64,000 nucleotides of DNA from Tetrapyrgos nigripes (GCA_013368315.1 JAACJM010000043.1:124001-188000); one strand, 5' to 3'; positions 32,285-43,678 are shown, counted from the stretch's first letter. Made by a program: numbers and translations. Notes: generated by a model from the sequence alone, not told the origin.

Positions 32285-34306
32285 ATGCGCCTCCTAAGTA
32301 CGAAAGACTTCAAAGTCAAGGAGTTCTTCACGGACATTCCGCTTTATGCAATCCTCTCTCACACTTGGGAGCAGGAGGAGGTTACTTATCAAGACATCCA
32401 GAACCTTGACGTCGCTAAATCCAAAGCTGGCTTCCTTAAAGTCCTGGGAGCCTGTGCCCGTGCTCGTCACTATCATTTCGATTGGATCTGGATTGACTCG
32501 TGCTGCATCAACAAAGAAAGCAGTGCCGAGCTCTCCGAAGCGCTCAACTCAATGTATCAGTATTATGAAGACGCAGCGGTTTGTTACGTCTACTTATCAG
32601 ATGTCTCTCGAGATTATCATCCTCGATCCAACTTCAAAGATAGTAGATGGTTCAGGAGGGGTTGGACACTTCAGGAGCTACTCGCACCCGAATTCGTTGT
32701 GTTTTTGGATAGAAACTGGGAAAGGATTGGGACCAGGTGGAGCTTGCGGGATCTAGTCTCGGTAGCTACTGGCATTCCAGTCGATGTACTCAAGGGACAG
32801 ATTATCAGCAAATACAGCATCGCTCAGAGGATGTCATGGGCTGCGTTTCGAGAGACTACGAGGCCGGAGGACCAAGCGTATTGTTTGATGGGGATTTTTG
32901 GGGTCAGCATGTCGCCGATCTATGGGGAGGGTGGAGCGAAAGCCTTCATGCGGCTACAGCAAGAGATTATCAGGATTTCTGATGATCGCAGCATCTTTGC
33001 TTGGGTTGCTGCACCGTCCATGGACCTTGCCTCGAGTGAGGAAGACAAGCCACGGGGTTTGCTGGCTCGATCACCCTATGAATTTAGGATGTCGGGCGAC
33101 GTGCGGCCTTCAATTACGGAAGTCATGGGTAACAAATCATCATATTCCTTCAACAACAACGGCCTACACATTCATCTTCCTCTCAATCCCACCTCTTCCA
33201 GTTCCGTGCACTCCGGCGAAGACATGTTCCTCGCACACCTACTCTGCCAGTCCACGAGAGATGGTAGCTACTTAACCATTTATCTCCGAAAAACGAGTGG
33301 ACATCAATATGTACGATGCTATGCAGACGAAATCCTCTTGACAAGTTCACCGCCGGCGATGGAACGCGTTCGGGAGCTCATGGTCAGAGAGCATCTAGTT
33401 ACAGGGCGCAGATTCCGAATCTCGAATACATCCGGCGCAACAAAGTACAACATTGAACTTCTTCGATCAGCTTGGGACTTCCTTTATCACTCCTCTCAAC
33501 CGGATTCTTGTATAGTCTCTTGCATCGATGAACATACAGTATCTGTTATTCGGAAAATGGATTGGGGGGTTATTCAGTACAAGTCTCAGAAAACTGGGGA
33601 TTTGTTCGGCATTGACTTGACATTCAGTAAACCTGCCCTGAAGATGAATGGTGGAACGTTTATCCGGGATGCGTCCGTTCGAAGGGATACATTGCAAGGG
33701 AAGTTGAATGGTGGAGGCTACATATTCATTGCATCTGAGAGGACAGGAGATCCGCAGGAGAAGATAGAGATTGGTTATCTTGCAAAAGATGATCCCGAAA
33801 TTTGCCTCTGGACTAGTCCATTGCGAGTCCCTGATTTGGGCATCATAGTCTCTTCCAGGTTGAGCACAAAAATTGTCGATTATCATCTCAAGTTCGAAGG
33901 AGTTTTCCCCCCCGATCCGTTTTGTAGGATTACCCAAGATATGGTCTACGCTACCGCCTTCCGACCACATCCCGATGATCTGCAGGAAAGTCATCATACA
34001 TTCCGCGTACTGACTTTTCGATGGGATGATTGGGATGGTCAATGGCCTACGTACATAATTCACGTCGCATTTGGGCTCCAAGGATCTTCAGTTTGGACTG
34101 ACGTTGTTGTACAAAACCCTTCCTTCCACCGAGAAACTTCTGAACGTGTTTGGAAATCCTATCTTGAATCTGGCACAAGGGCTCAAAAGCGAACGAAGGG
34201 GATGGAGGTCAAGTCTAAGGTCGACTCTGAGACTCTGACTGCTGTGATTCAGAAGGCGAACAATCTGCAGCTGGGGGATTACTTGTTGCGTATGCACATA
34301 CAATGA
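32285..34306 (+). CDS. HET-domain protein (673 aa, single exon)
   Basis: One uninterrupted frame from ATG 32285 to TGA at 34304-34306. The N-terminal 150 residues are a canonical HET domain: YAILSHTW near residue 23, DWIWIDSCCINK near 67-78, and RGWTLQELLAP near 125-136. A conserved region follows (RPEDQAYCLMGIFGVSMSPIYGEGG), as in basidiomycete HET proteins, then a variable C-terminal half without a recognised domain. HET domains trigger cell death in vegetative incompatibility and in NLR-like defence of fungi. There is no WD, ankyrin or NACHT repeat, so how it is activated is unknown. The gene is intact inside the putative 26-kb element, while transposon genes around it are decayed, which suggests selection or recent arrival. 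Confidence 0.9.
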   Translation: MRLLSTKDFKVKEFFTDIPLYAILSHTWEQEEVTYQDIQNLDVAKSKAGFLKVLGACARARHYHFDWIWIDSCCINKESSAELSEALNSMYQYYEDAAVCYVYLSDVSRDYHPRSNFKDSRWFRRGWTLQELLAPEFVVFLDRNWERIGTRWSLRDLVSVATGIPVDVLKGQIISKYSIAQRMSWAAFRETTRPEDQAYCLMGIFGVSMSPIYGEGGAKAFMRLQQEIIRISDDRSIFAWVAAPSMDLASSEEDKPRGLLARSPYEFRMSGDVRPSITEVMGNKSSYSFNNNGLHIHLPLNPTSSSSVHSGEDMFLAHLLCQSTRDGSYLTIYLRKTSGHQYVRCYADEILLTSSPPAMERVRELMVREHLVTGRRFRISNTSGATKYNIELLRSAWDFLYHSSQPDSCIVSCIDEHTVSVIRKMDWGVIQYKSQKTGDLFGIDLTFSKPALKMNGGTFIRDASVRRDTLQGKLNGGGYIFIASERTGDPQEKIEIGYLAKDDPEICLWTSPLRVPDLGIIVSSRLSTKIVDYHLKFEGVFPPDPFCRITQDMVYATAFRPHPDDLQESHHTFRVLTFRWDDWDGQWPTYIIHVAFGLQGSSVWTDVVVQNPSFHRETSERVWKSYLESGTRAQKRTKGMEVKSKVDSETLTAVIQKANNLQLGDYLLRMHIQ

Positions 34307-34522
34307 CCTACAATATATATGTATGCTGAGCTTAATTGCTTAAGAGGATATCCTGATACCTTGTTCCTAGCTGAGGAGACCCGAGAGCTAGTTGAATCCT
34401 TCCTCGAGGTTCAACCGGGCAAAACGCGAAGGTATCTTTAGCAAGATTCAGGCCATAGCATAAAAATTATATCTAATATATATCATATATATCTAACTCA
34501 ACTGCAGCCCCTATACAAAGGA

Positions 34523-36351
34523 TCAGTCTAATCTACGACGGACTTGTTTGAACCCCCGGCCAGCCGCCTTGGCTTTCACTTCCCTCTTTCGCAAGGGCCG
34601 GAGACCAGTAGATGGGATGGTAGCGCTGATGAACATCTAAAAAGAATTCCGGAAGGGGAAGGGGGGTAAGAAAGACGCATACGCAGCATAGGAAGAGGAA
34701 GAGGAAGAGTAACTGTTTGAGATTGAGATATGACATGACACTCACTCTCGTCCTCAACGCCGTACTATTAAACATCTGATCATTCTGGTGCGAGACACCT
34801 TCTACCCAGTCAATGGTATGGTTCAAAGGCATACCACCATTCAAGTTCAGCATATCCACAAAATTTTCACCACGTTCCAAATGAGTGGATCCTTGTGTCT
34901 ACGGGGGTAATTGGGAAAGAGTAAAAAAGAAAGCAATCAGATCATCGTGGAAGTAACTGGGAATTTATTCATTCAGATTGATAGTACTCACAACTGCTTC
35001 ACATGCGGTATCCCCCGGTCCATCGTCGGCCTGTAAGAATAATACTTGGGTGAGAAAGTGTTCCACTGGGATTTGTCCACTACCTACCGTTCCCTGAGCA
35101 TAATGGACATTCCGCGAACGGTACCTCTCAACAACTCCTTCTCTTCCGATCTCGTTCACGTTTCCAGTGGAATAACCAGGGAAGCCGCTGGACAAGCCGT
35201 ACTTGTACCTATCGACGTCTGCGCAGGTGTCGTTGGGGGCTGGGCGGTCCTCGACGAGCCATACGAAGGAGCCTGGGTTGGCTGAGTACATCCAGATCAA
35301 TGGTAACGATGAGAACCCCGACAGTAACGCGATGATGCGATGCGATAAGAGAACCATGGAAAGCGGAGAAACATGAGAGGAGAGCCGTAGAATCGGAGAA
35401 ATTAGAGCAGCGTACCAGGAATATAATGAATAATGCTATCGTCCTCAGTAGGAATACGCAAAGCGGCGTATCGCTGGAAGAATTGGGATCCGGCTGAGTG
35501 TGCAGCAAAGATGATTTCCTTGACGATAATGAAAAGTTAGGACTCCTGTAATAGACCCAAATACAATACAAACACACCTGGAGGTTAGGATACCTCTCCT
35601 TATCAGCATAATGCGCAACCAAATCGTCGAGGACTTGGAACGAGCTGATTTTATCGTCAGCGTTAGGTCCTTCAGCATACGTTCCGCTAAACCATCCACT
35701 CTTGGACCAATACAGCTGGGTAGCATTAGCTGCACCTGCCTCGACATCGACCGAGGCGAGGAAAACTGGACTCATGATAGAAATGGTGCTGGCATTAATA
35801 GTAGGGTCGATTTCAGCAGAATAACTGAGAATGTTCTTGATGGTGATCCAGTCTGTGTCGTCATGATTAAGAAGGTTTAAGGTCGGTCAAGGTACACAGG
35901 AACGAGAAAGCAGGAAGCGAGGACTGACATGACCAGGAATCGCGAGGCTGTTGGAAGGAAAGGAAAGAATGATGCTTCAACGACTCATGTCCACTACGCC
36001 AAATATAACTGAAATCTCACTTTTCCTCCAGGTACGATGATAGCTCGTGTAATAGCCGAGTCGTCCAAAGCAGCGCTTTGGTAAACGGGCTAGGAATAGA
36101 GACCCTCGATCAGGAAAAGGGAAGAGTCATTACGATTATGAACTCACCATTACCGAATCCGTCCCAGTGATAGGCCAATTCAAGTGCAAATCTGCCGTAG
36201 GCACTGGAGGTAGGTACGTCCATCCATTCTCAGGGTCTCCACCAACGAAGGGGTTTTCAATAGTTTCAAATGCAGACGTCGAGGTTGAAGTCAGAGTTAG
36301 GATTAGAGGCAGCGTTAATAATGATAGTAAGGAGCGTGAGGTGACCGTCAT
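34523..36351 (-). CDS. Secreted alpha/beta-hydrolase-like protein (389 aa, 9 exons)
   Basis: Minus-strand exons: 36148-36351, 36021-36089, 35929-35947, 35578-35852, 35416-35518, 35088-35281, 34992-35030, 34746-34898, 34523-34636. All junctions are GT-AG and the frame is kept, giving 389 residues. ATG 36349-36351 starts a signal peptide (Leu/Thr/Ser-rich, about 27 residues). The mature part has an RDSW segment typical of one fungal alpha/beta-hydrolase group, then AAHSAGSQFFQRYAAL, the nucleophile elbow with Ser in HSAG. Later come DDGPGDTACEA and TQGSTHLERGENF, whose acidic residue and His could complete the triad. Asn-X-Ser/Thr sites fit secretion. The third exon is only 19 bases. The substrate is unknown; an esterase or lipase is plausible. 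The gene is intact and convergent with the HET gene (217 bp between stops). Confidence 0.82.
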
Positions 36352-36366
36352 GGTTGACACAGTCAC

Positions 36367-36873
36367 GGTGTTCTATTAGTGAAGAGAGAAAGGCAGAGCA
36401 GAGGCTAAAAAGCCTGGAAAGGTGATGGGCAGTGGGTGACTGGAAGAAAGACGCAGATAACCGCTGACGCACAGTTTTTATGATGTCCGGCGCGGTTCGC
36501 TAAACGCTAAGCGCGATAATGATATTCGGGACAATCATAGATCTTTATCACTTTGATAATATCCGTCACCCCGATCAACTCTCCCTGCTTCATCAGTAAT
36601 CCTTAAGTACTGCTAGGTACTGCTCCACCTCGTTCACGGCCATCTCTCCAGCTAATTTTGGATCCATGCATCCAGAGGAATGCGGAGACTGGGAGCAGGA
36701 ATCGAGACCAAAGTAGCCTGAGGCTGGTAGAATTGACTTATCTCACTAGCGGCGGGCGGGCGATGCTTTATCATTGTTGCGTACGAATCCACAAAGTGTC
36801 GCAGAAATGTTCCAAGGTTACGATGGATATATTATTAGAATGATGTGTACAGCACAGTACAGCACAGACAGTA
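36367..36873. other. Intergenic, upstream of the hydrolase gene
   Basis: Holds the 5' flank of the hydrolase gene, with several GATA sites (about 36515-36560). No TATA box is obvious and no exon is supported. Confidence 0.4.
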
Positions 36874-38075
36874 CTAATTTTCCGCCGTTCCGTCGTCTCC
36901 AGCATAACCGACGACAGGTACTCGCAAGTTGGAGACCAAAGAACGGTACTGTAGGTCGGTGTAGGGACGAGGTATGATGGGGTAGGACTGTCCAAGTTCG
37001 GGTGGAGGTGTATGCGTAGAACTGGAGAGTATAATTAGCACCGACAAATGCACAAAGAGAAACAAAAGCCAACGTACGTCGTCAGTTGGTTATAAGGCCT
37101 CCTCCACCTCCAGAATTTGTGGATGTTCCCCTTAGACGTTTCCTCCTTCCACTATCCCACCCACACTACAACCTCTGTCCCACGTCCCACACGAGATCAC
37201 AAGCCTCTTTCTCCGAGTCTAGTTTCAAGTCCATTTGACGCCTTCCGACTCTCCTGGTATCATCCATCATGCTACACGACGATTTTCGTGTTTTGCCCAA
37301 GTATTGCCAAGATGCCCATACGCGCATATATATCTCGGATGCGGCACTGCAGCGTCAAGAATCCCGAGAGCTAACGTCGGGACTCAGTGGGCTAGGGAAG
37401 GGCGTAGGGAGTAGGAAGGGGAGGAGGCGGTTGATGGAGATTGGACATCTCGAGAGTGTTCGCTGTCCTAGGAACATATAGAGTCTGCGACGAAGTTCTG
37501 CGACAATACGGCTGGGTTCTGGTGGTTGTAGGTAGAGCTGGGGCATTTTTTCCTGCACGCCTTGTGGAAGTGGTATAGTACTTGGCGACCCGAGTGTATA
37601 GGATCCCAATTGACATACTACGTGATGAAGAGTGCGATCAGACCACTCCCTGACGGAAGCATAGTCAATGACATGGGTAAGACCCTGAGAGTCTGAGGCG
37701 GGTGGTGGAGGAGGATATCGTCGTCGCGTCGTAGGACATGAAGATACTTTTGAGGAGTCTATCTTCCGAGAGAAGAGACACTAAGAGCCATCTTCCTCCT
37801 CACGTAAGAGCAGCGTATGGATTTGGGAGAAGGGAAGACGTTGGGCATGTAAAGCTGGGGAGCATAAGTAGTGGACGGTACAACCAGTCCGGAGAGATTC
37901 TGTCACTTCGCGATTGGGTAGAAACCTTGGGTAGTAGTTCAGAACCAAGGATAAAGGAAGGAGGAACCGTAAACTCACCGGTGAGACACTCTTGTGCACG
38001 GCGACCTTTCAAAAACTCTCTGTCTGTTCTGTAAATCTTCCAGTTTCGTGCGTGTGAGGATGATCGGACGCGTGT
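36874..38075 (-). CDS. Probable minus-strand gene, exon structure unresolved
   Basis: Three minus-strand blocks look coding. Block 1, about 37801-38030, reads REFLKGRRAQECLTGEF and LYRPLLMLPSFTCPTSSL, ending at a GTGAGG donor. Block 2, about 37355-37742, has an open frame with VIDYASVREWSDRTLHHV and PPEPSRIVAELRRRLYMFLG. Block 3, about 36874-37065, has a hydrophobic stretch followed by PPPELGQSYPIIPRPYTDL and a TAG stop. I could not join blocks 1 and 2 in one frame, so an exon is missing or the gene is damaged. No family recognised. Confidence 0.35.
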
Positions 38076-38775
38076 CGACCCGAGTTTAGGGCAGGTCTAC
38101 TGCTTGGTCCGTGCGCTGTTGACTCAGCTTCCACCTCGACTTCAAACATCTCTCCAGCGTGGTATCTATGGCTTCTCTGTAGCCAAGAGACACAAAGTGC
38201 CTGCCGCCCAGCAAGAAACTCACCAAGCATTGCGCAGCAGGCAACATGTGAGATCTGCATAGATTTACCGAGACTCATGTTCCTGAAGATCTCATTGGAA
38301 GCCTGAGGAGGAGGAGGAGGAGGAAAGGAATGTGCAGAGAGCCACGTGGACTTTCGTACGTACGGTCTCTCCGTGCTCATTCTTCGCCGTCAAACATTCT
38401 CATGCATCTGGAGCCCTTAGCCACGCGTTATTATGTAGACTGCCATGCTCTCGAGACTCGAGTGGCACAGAGGTACGCGCGAGGCACAGGGAGAACACTG
38501 CGCAGCAGGCAATTTGGGATCCAGCGAGTTCTCTTCACTAGGGTCCAGGAATACCATAAGGGATCTTCATTCAACGCCAAGTCTACTCGGACCTTCGAGC
38601 CTCACATTATGACGGAATTTTGTACGTGCTTTCCAAACTCATCTCTTTCTCAGTTTGGATGATCTGCTCAACGATTATGTCTCGTCGAAGCTTCAAGAAT
38701 TTTCGAGGCTCCTTTCCGTAAGCGGGGATATGTGAGTGGTTTGCAGGAAGGCTATTTCAATCCGGACGCGGGCCC

Positions 38776-39054
38776 ATGGCGTCAACGATCTTGACGACCA
38801 GGGCTAGGGAAAGGGACAAAAAACGACTCGGAATTTCCACAAAGCCGACATGCCAAGGCCCGAGACGACTCCAGAACTCACTCACCAAGATGTTACGCGT
38901 TACCTCTCAATCCGAGATTTTTCCTGAGCTGCAGTCTGCTGTAAGACAACTCGCCACTATGGTCTATCGCCAGGATCATAGTCAATCTGCTGCGCACGGA
39001 ATAACGGATTATTTTCCCTTGCGAATCATCGACGACGATCTTTCCAGGGCCTGA
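38776..39054 (+). CDS. Short open frame of 92 codons, doubtful
   Basis: ATG 38776 to TGA 39054. The second half (LQSAVRQLATMVYRQDHSQS and ITDYFPLRIIDDD) looks protein-like, with a possible upstream exon near 38670-38740. There is no family match and no clear promoter. It may be the 3' exon of a small gene or noise. Confidence 0.22.
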   Translation: MASTILTTRARERDKKRLGISTKPTCQGPRRLQNSLTKMLRVTSQSEIFPELQSAVRQLATMVYRQDHSQSAAHGITDYFPLRIIDDDLSRA

Positions 39055-39135
39055 GACAGTGAGACTATGCGTATGTGTATACATACTCCTGCTAGTACGG
39101 ATACATACATATCTTTACCAGAGATGCTAGAGCAC

Positions 39136-39143
39136 TATAAAAA
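39136..39143 (+). promoter_or_regulatory. TATA box of the GPI-anchored protein gene
   Basis: TATAAAAA lies about 150 bp upstream of ATG 39289, followed by a pyrimidine-rich 5' leader (TCTTCGTCTTGGTTC). Together they look like a strong fungal promoter. Confidence 0.5.
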
Positions 39144-39288
39144 CCTCAGGTAAATTTCTCGTTTGGATATCATTCTTCTGTCTTCGTCTTGGTTCTGATC
39201 CTCTCCCAATCGAACTCACACATTCCTCTCCAACCGTTATCTCCCAGCTCTTCCGTCCTCACACTCACTGCATCATCCAAACACCATC

Positions 39289-40031
39289 ATGTTAAACACT
39301 TCCAACAACGTTAAATTCGTCGCTTTCCTCGCTCTAGACGTGCTCGCCTCTACCGGTGGCACCAACGCTCAATTGGGTGGTACCTCATCCGGCGGGGGCT
39401 CTTTCACTACCTCCGTTGCAAACGTTGGATATAGTAGCTCCTTTGCAGATGTTGGAGGCGTTGGTGGAGGTACTACTTCATCCCGAGCTGGACATGCCAC
39501 TGGAGGAGGCACTTTCACTTCCAGCTCCACCGTCAATGTTGGATTCCCCTCTTCGGTGGTAGAGGTCAGTGGACCTGTTTATAGCTCTAGCGGTGAGAAC
39601 TCGTTACGATTACTGATAGTTCTCTCCTCCTGACTTTCCTTTCCTGAATTTCCCCTTTTCATTACATTCGTTTGATAGAAGCTTCCATCGGGGGTGGCTT
39701 CTCGACTAGGACCACTGGTGCAGGCCCATCCGGCCCTATTGAGGGTACCTCTTCATCTGTTCAGGGCGGTGGGACTAGCAGCACTGTCGCAGGCCCATCC
39801 GGACCCATTGGGGGTACCTCTTCATCTGTTCAGAACGGTGGCAGTGGTACTTCTACCTCTACCGTTCCCATCTCCGGTGTCATCTCAGGCACAGGATCAG
39901 GTTTCTTGCAAGCCAACGCAGATACGTCTGGTGCTGTTTCTGTTTATGGAGTTGGACCTGGCTCGGGCATGGTGTTGGCTATGGTCACGGTTATCGTTGC
40001 GTCTTTTGTTGCAGAATCTTTTGGTCTTTGA
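39289..40031 (+). CDS. Small secreted, GPI-anchor-type Ser/Gly/Thr-rich protein (218 aa, 2 exons)
   Basis: Exons 39289-39592 and 39679-40031 join at a GTGAGA...ATAG intron in frame and give 218 residues. The N-terminus has a hydrophobic signal (VKFVAFLALDVLAS). The body is low in complexity, rich in Gly, Ser and Thr, and free of Cys. It includes two tandem copies of GPSGPI-GTSSSVQ near 39727-39845. The C-terminus ends in a hydrophobic stretch (MVLAMVTVIVASFVAESFGL) preceded by small residues, as in GPI attachment signals. It is probably a heavily O-glycosylated cell-wall or surface protein. No enzyme domain. Confidence 0.75.
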
Positions 40032-40973
40032 GGTACATACACTGTATATATAGTGTTAAAGGATTTTATGGGTTTGGTGGTCAGGAAGTTATAGCATGGA
40101 CTTAGACTTTGGACGGATGTCACTACGATGTTACTAGCAAACAGTACTTAATCCAGAGTCCCAAAATGTGTTTCTCGCCTTCGTTTAATCAGACAGAGCA
40201 TATCAGGTCACCTACTATCCGTCGAGCGGATATTTCGGTCTTTTCAGCGTGCTAGCAGCTCGTCATCTCACCCAGTACTAGACCATGAATACCCGATATA
40301 CGTGTATGTTCCCATCTTCCTCTAGGGCCCCTACTAGTATCGGATCGGAATCGATTCGATCCAATCCGCTCGGATGGCTGGCAAATTGGCCTCAATCTGC
40401 ATCCGGCAGATGGTATCCAATGGATGGCTTGCGAAGTGTCAATGCTGACCTGTTGTATCAGTTTTCTCTGTCCGTAAAACACTGAGAAGTTTTTTGTTCG
40501 TAGTTTCTTTCAGATCTACGTGAGGTGTATGCATCCGAACTGGCTCAAAAACCGATAGCAATCTCTCTATCTCTGGCGCGTCGCAATGCAAATTTCGAAT
40601 TCCCGCGCTGCCGACGTAGTGTACAACCTGTACTTTTATATTTTTGGGCTGCCACCAAGCAGCAGCTCACATCGTTGACCATACATCTGGTCAGAAATGC
40701 CTGAGAAGATCCACTTAGGGCATCTTTGGGCTGTGATTCCATGCCTGGGAAAGATTTCTTTTTTCAAAAATTAGACTTGGTCATCATGAGAACAAGTGGA
40801 AGAAGGATATCAATGGGCCTGTCGCTTAGTGGTTTCAGTGTCTCCTTTGCTTACCTAACTTTTTGACTCAGTACTACAAGAGTTCAATCCTTTCTTGCAA
40901 CATTGTTTGTTTTGAGCTCTCTCGACTTACCTAGCACTCAAAAATGTTGTTATATATGCGGTCTGTGAGAAAT
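40032..40973. other. Intergenic with a solo MITE arm
   Basis: At about 40215-40251 CCGTCGAGCGGATATTT continues into a sequence matching the right arm of the MITE at 21406-21517. No other feature recognised. Confidence 0.45.
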
Positions 40974-40998
40974 TCATATTTTTATATTACACAGGCAT

Positions 40999-41765
40999 TC
41001 AGAACATTGTACACAGTCTATGCCAGATAAATATCTGAAAGTATTTACAAAAATCACTGCTAGTGTTGTCAGCTTGAATTCTAAAAAGAACTGAGCAAAG
41101 ACATACCTTATTATTACACCTTGCTCTGTTGTTTTCACCTGGACAATCATAATTTTCACAATTTTTACACTTGTGTCTTCGCTTTGCACGATCATCATTT
41201 CTCCACTCCACAATCTGTAATGTCTGATGTTCAGCCATTTGAGAGGTACCAGCCACAGGCTGAGACCCATAATATGGTAAAGGTTGTAGATATCCATGCA
41301 CAGGATTCATTTGAGATGGTTGAGGCTGATCATTGGGTCCACCAGAAAAAATGGACTGTTCATTTACATCTCCAAACATCTTCATGAATTGCCGCTTTCG
41401 GTCATTCAGAGTAGACAATGGGGCTATTATAGGAGCATCTATATCCATAGTAGACAGTTCTACAGATGGAGGACTGGCTGAACATGAATATGCAAAGTCA
41501 AAATTGTTGTCTGGATTAACATTTGAATGAATTGAAACTTCTGGTTCATGTTCATGCTGCGGCAAAACACCTGGTCTTGAATAATGAGCTGCAGGAAGTG
41601 TTTCTGATACATAAGCTGCAGTATGAATGCGGTCATGATTGGGCTGGCGCTGAACCTGAGATTGGATCATTGTTTGTCTAGTTTTTTGATATTCATCCCA
41701 GGTATTATAATAGTGCTCTAAGTGTTCAGGCAGCTTGTAAAATACACTATTTTCAGCACCTAGGC
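40999..41765 (-). pseudogene. C-terminal fragment of a cysteine-cluster, transposon-type protein
   Basis: On the minus strand a frame runs from about 41765 (LREYGLGAENSVFYKLPEHL) to about 41110, followed by a doubtful exon. The middle is Gln/Pro/His-rich and disordered. The end is a basic cysteine cluster, HKCKNCENYDCPGENNRARC, a probable zinc-binding module often seen at the C-terminus of fungal transposon-encoded proteins. The upstream part is missing: the frame is closed by TGA codons just before 41765. I read it as a 5'-truncated remnant; the family is not certain. Confidence 0.45.
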
Positions 41766-41779
41766 CATATTCCCGCAGT

Positions 41780-42548
41780 CATCATGATCATAATGACAGT
41801 GGGTATAATGTATAGCTCGGTGCTTTGGCATTGGGGCCTGTGCCTATGGGGCTTCAAAATCTTTGCGGCCCGGCGTTTTTGGAAGTATTGCCGAGACAGG
41901 ATTACAGCTCAGAGAAGGCTAGATCTACAGACGATAGTAATGCCTAGACCAGCCTAGAAGCTACCTCACGTGATGTTGTTCCTGAAACGGATCATTTCCG
42001 TTGTGACATATTTCATGACGTGTCAAAGCATCTTACGTTATGTCATTGCTGTCAAAAAGAACAATGAGCGTGCCTTGGTCTCTCACGAAAGTGACAGGCT
42101 CAATACAGTGGTGTTCGTAGTTCCGATACTTTTGTATTGGAACATTGGTAATGCACCTTGTGATACGGGCTGTCAACCTTGCGCAGGGAAAGTAGCCCAC
42201 GAGCGCTTTCTGCTATTGGCCTGGTAGGTTTAAGTTAGATGTCATGTTACATCCTGTGTTAATACAATTGGAAATACTCTGATTGGCTCACCTGGAATAA
42301 CCTCGTGAGAACCCAGGTAAGTACTGCAAGGTGCGAGAATTTAGTCAATTCAGTCTTATCTTTGATATTCCATGCCATCTGCAACAGCTCCCACAGGCGT
42401 GGAGAGACATAAAAATAGAACATATGGAACTGATGAGTATAAATACGAAACGGTTTGGAGCCATTCTGTAGCTACCCAGCTACAGCCACTTTCCATCTTC
42501 TTTGTAACCTACCACAGGTTTTACTCTGCCACATCCTCACTTCGCTCG
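41780..42548. other. Intergenic, no gene recognised
   Basis: No supported exon, long repeat or RNA gene was seen. Confidence 0.35.
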
Positions 42549-42556
42549 GATATGAC

Positions 42557-43644
42557 TAAAGACTGGCACAAGTCCAGGTCAGGTTTTACCTGTGATCCGT
42601 AGACAGGTACCTGATGCATCAAAATAGTGACCTGCGACCTGTTTGAGATCCATGGGAAACAGGTACCTGACCTGCAAGTCATATACCTGCAGGTCACAGG
42701 TTACTTGTATCCAACGAGTCCTTGCAGGTACTCGCAGGTATACCTACAGGTACCTGCCAGAAAACCCAAGGAAACACCAAGTTAACGGTTTAATAAAAGT
42801 TTATAATATATAATACTACTACAACCCTTCATCATCATCTCCACTACTACTGTCTTCTGTATTCTCACTACTGTCCAAATCCTTTACCTTTCTGCGTGAA
42901 TTCAACCTGTTAAACATTTTCACCACCTCTTCCTCTGGTACAAGCCCAGCGTCAAACCACGAGTCTAAGCAAGCGTTTTCGAAGCGATCTGATCACATCT
43001 GGGCGAAATACAGACTTTTTGAGCAAGAAAGAGTCAAGTTCATCAAAGCCCATTCGCATTTTAGCATTTCGGATACCTAGGACTGGCGTGGGGCCGGTTT
43101 CTGACGTGGATTTCACGTCCGAATCGATTGGTGGCGTCTCCGAAGCGATATAATCACATCTGGGGGAACTACAGAGTTTTAAACAAAAGAGAGTCAAGTT
43201 CATCAAAGCCCATTCGCATTTTAGCATTGCGGATAGCTAAAACTTGCGTGGGGCCTGTTTCTGACGTGAACGTTATGTCCAAATTGATGTTGGCATTTTC
43301 AAAGCGATCTGAGCATGTCCGGGTGAGCTATGGACTTTTTGAGCGAACATCATCTACACTTACACCTTCACTTTCAATAGTAAGGTGTACCCGTAGTCAT
43401 ACATAGATTGGTGTATGTACTTCCTGAATAATATAATTTATATTCAAATAATAATAGAGTCATCTTGTACTTAGTTAGGACAGGTACCTGCACAAGTACC
43501 TGTAGCACCCAAAGTCCTGACCCGCAACCTGTCAGTGACCCATGGGAAACAGGTACCTGGACCTGCGGTTCCCATGACCTGCGGGTAAATCAACGGATCA
43601 ACCTGCAGGTACTCATTTAAGACTTGGACTCGTGCCAGTCTTTA
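42557..43644. mobile_element. Non-autonomous hAT element with 8-bp target duplication
   Basis: The inverted ends begin TAAAGACTGGCAC, and TAAAG fits the YARNG rule for hAT ends. GATATGAC stands on both sides (42549-42556, 43645-43652), the 8-bp duplication typical of hAT. Subterminal parts are packed with CAGGTACCTG and ACCTGCAGGT motifs (about 42590-42770 and 43480-43610). The centre has three tandem units of about 165 bp (starts near 42976, 43136 and 43298) sharing CGAAGCGAT, GAGTCAAGTTCATCAAAGCC and GCGTGGGGCC. There is no transposase. Confidence 0.85.
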
Positions 43645-43656
43645 GATATGACCACC

Positions 43657-43678
43657 AACCCTAACCCTAACCCTAACC
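43657..43678 (-). repeat. Interstitial telomere-like repeat (CCCTAA, about 3.5 units)
   Basis: AACCCTAACCCTAACCC continues to 43678, giving three full CCCTAA units plus partial ones. It starts 4 bases beyond the hAT target duplication. CCCTAA is the usual fungal telomere repeat; this tract is internal. Confidence 0.75.

Noticed and set aside
36270..36300. NPF motif in the hydrolase as a ligand for the nearby SHD1 protein
   Set aside because: The sequence is NPFVGGD, with a spacing different from NPFxD, and it lies in a secreted protein near its N-terminus. The SHD1 gene also appears broken.
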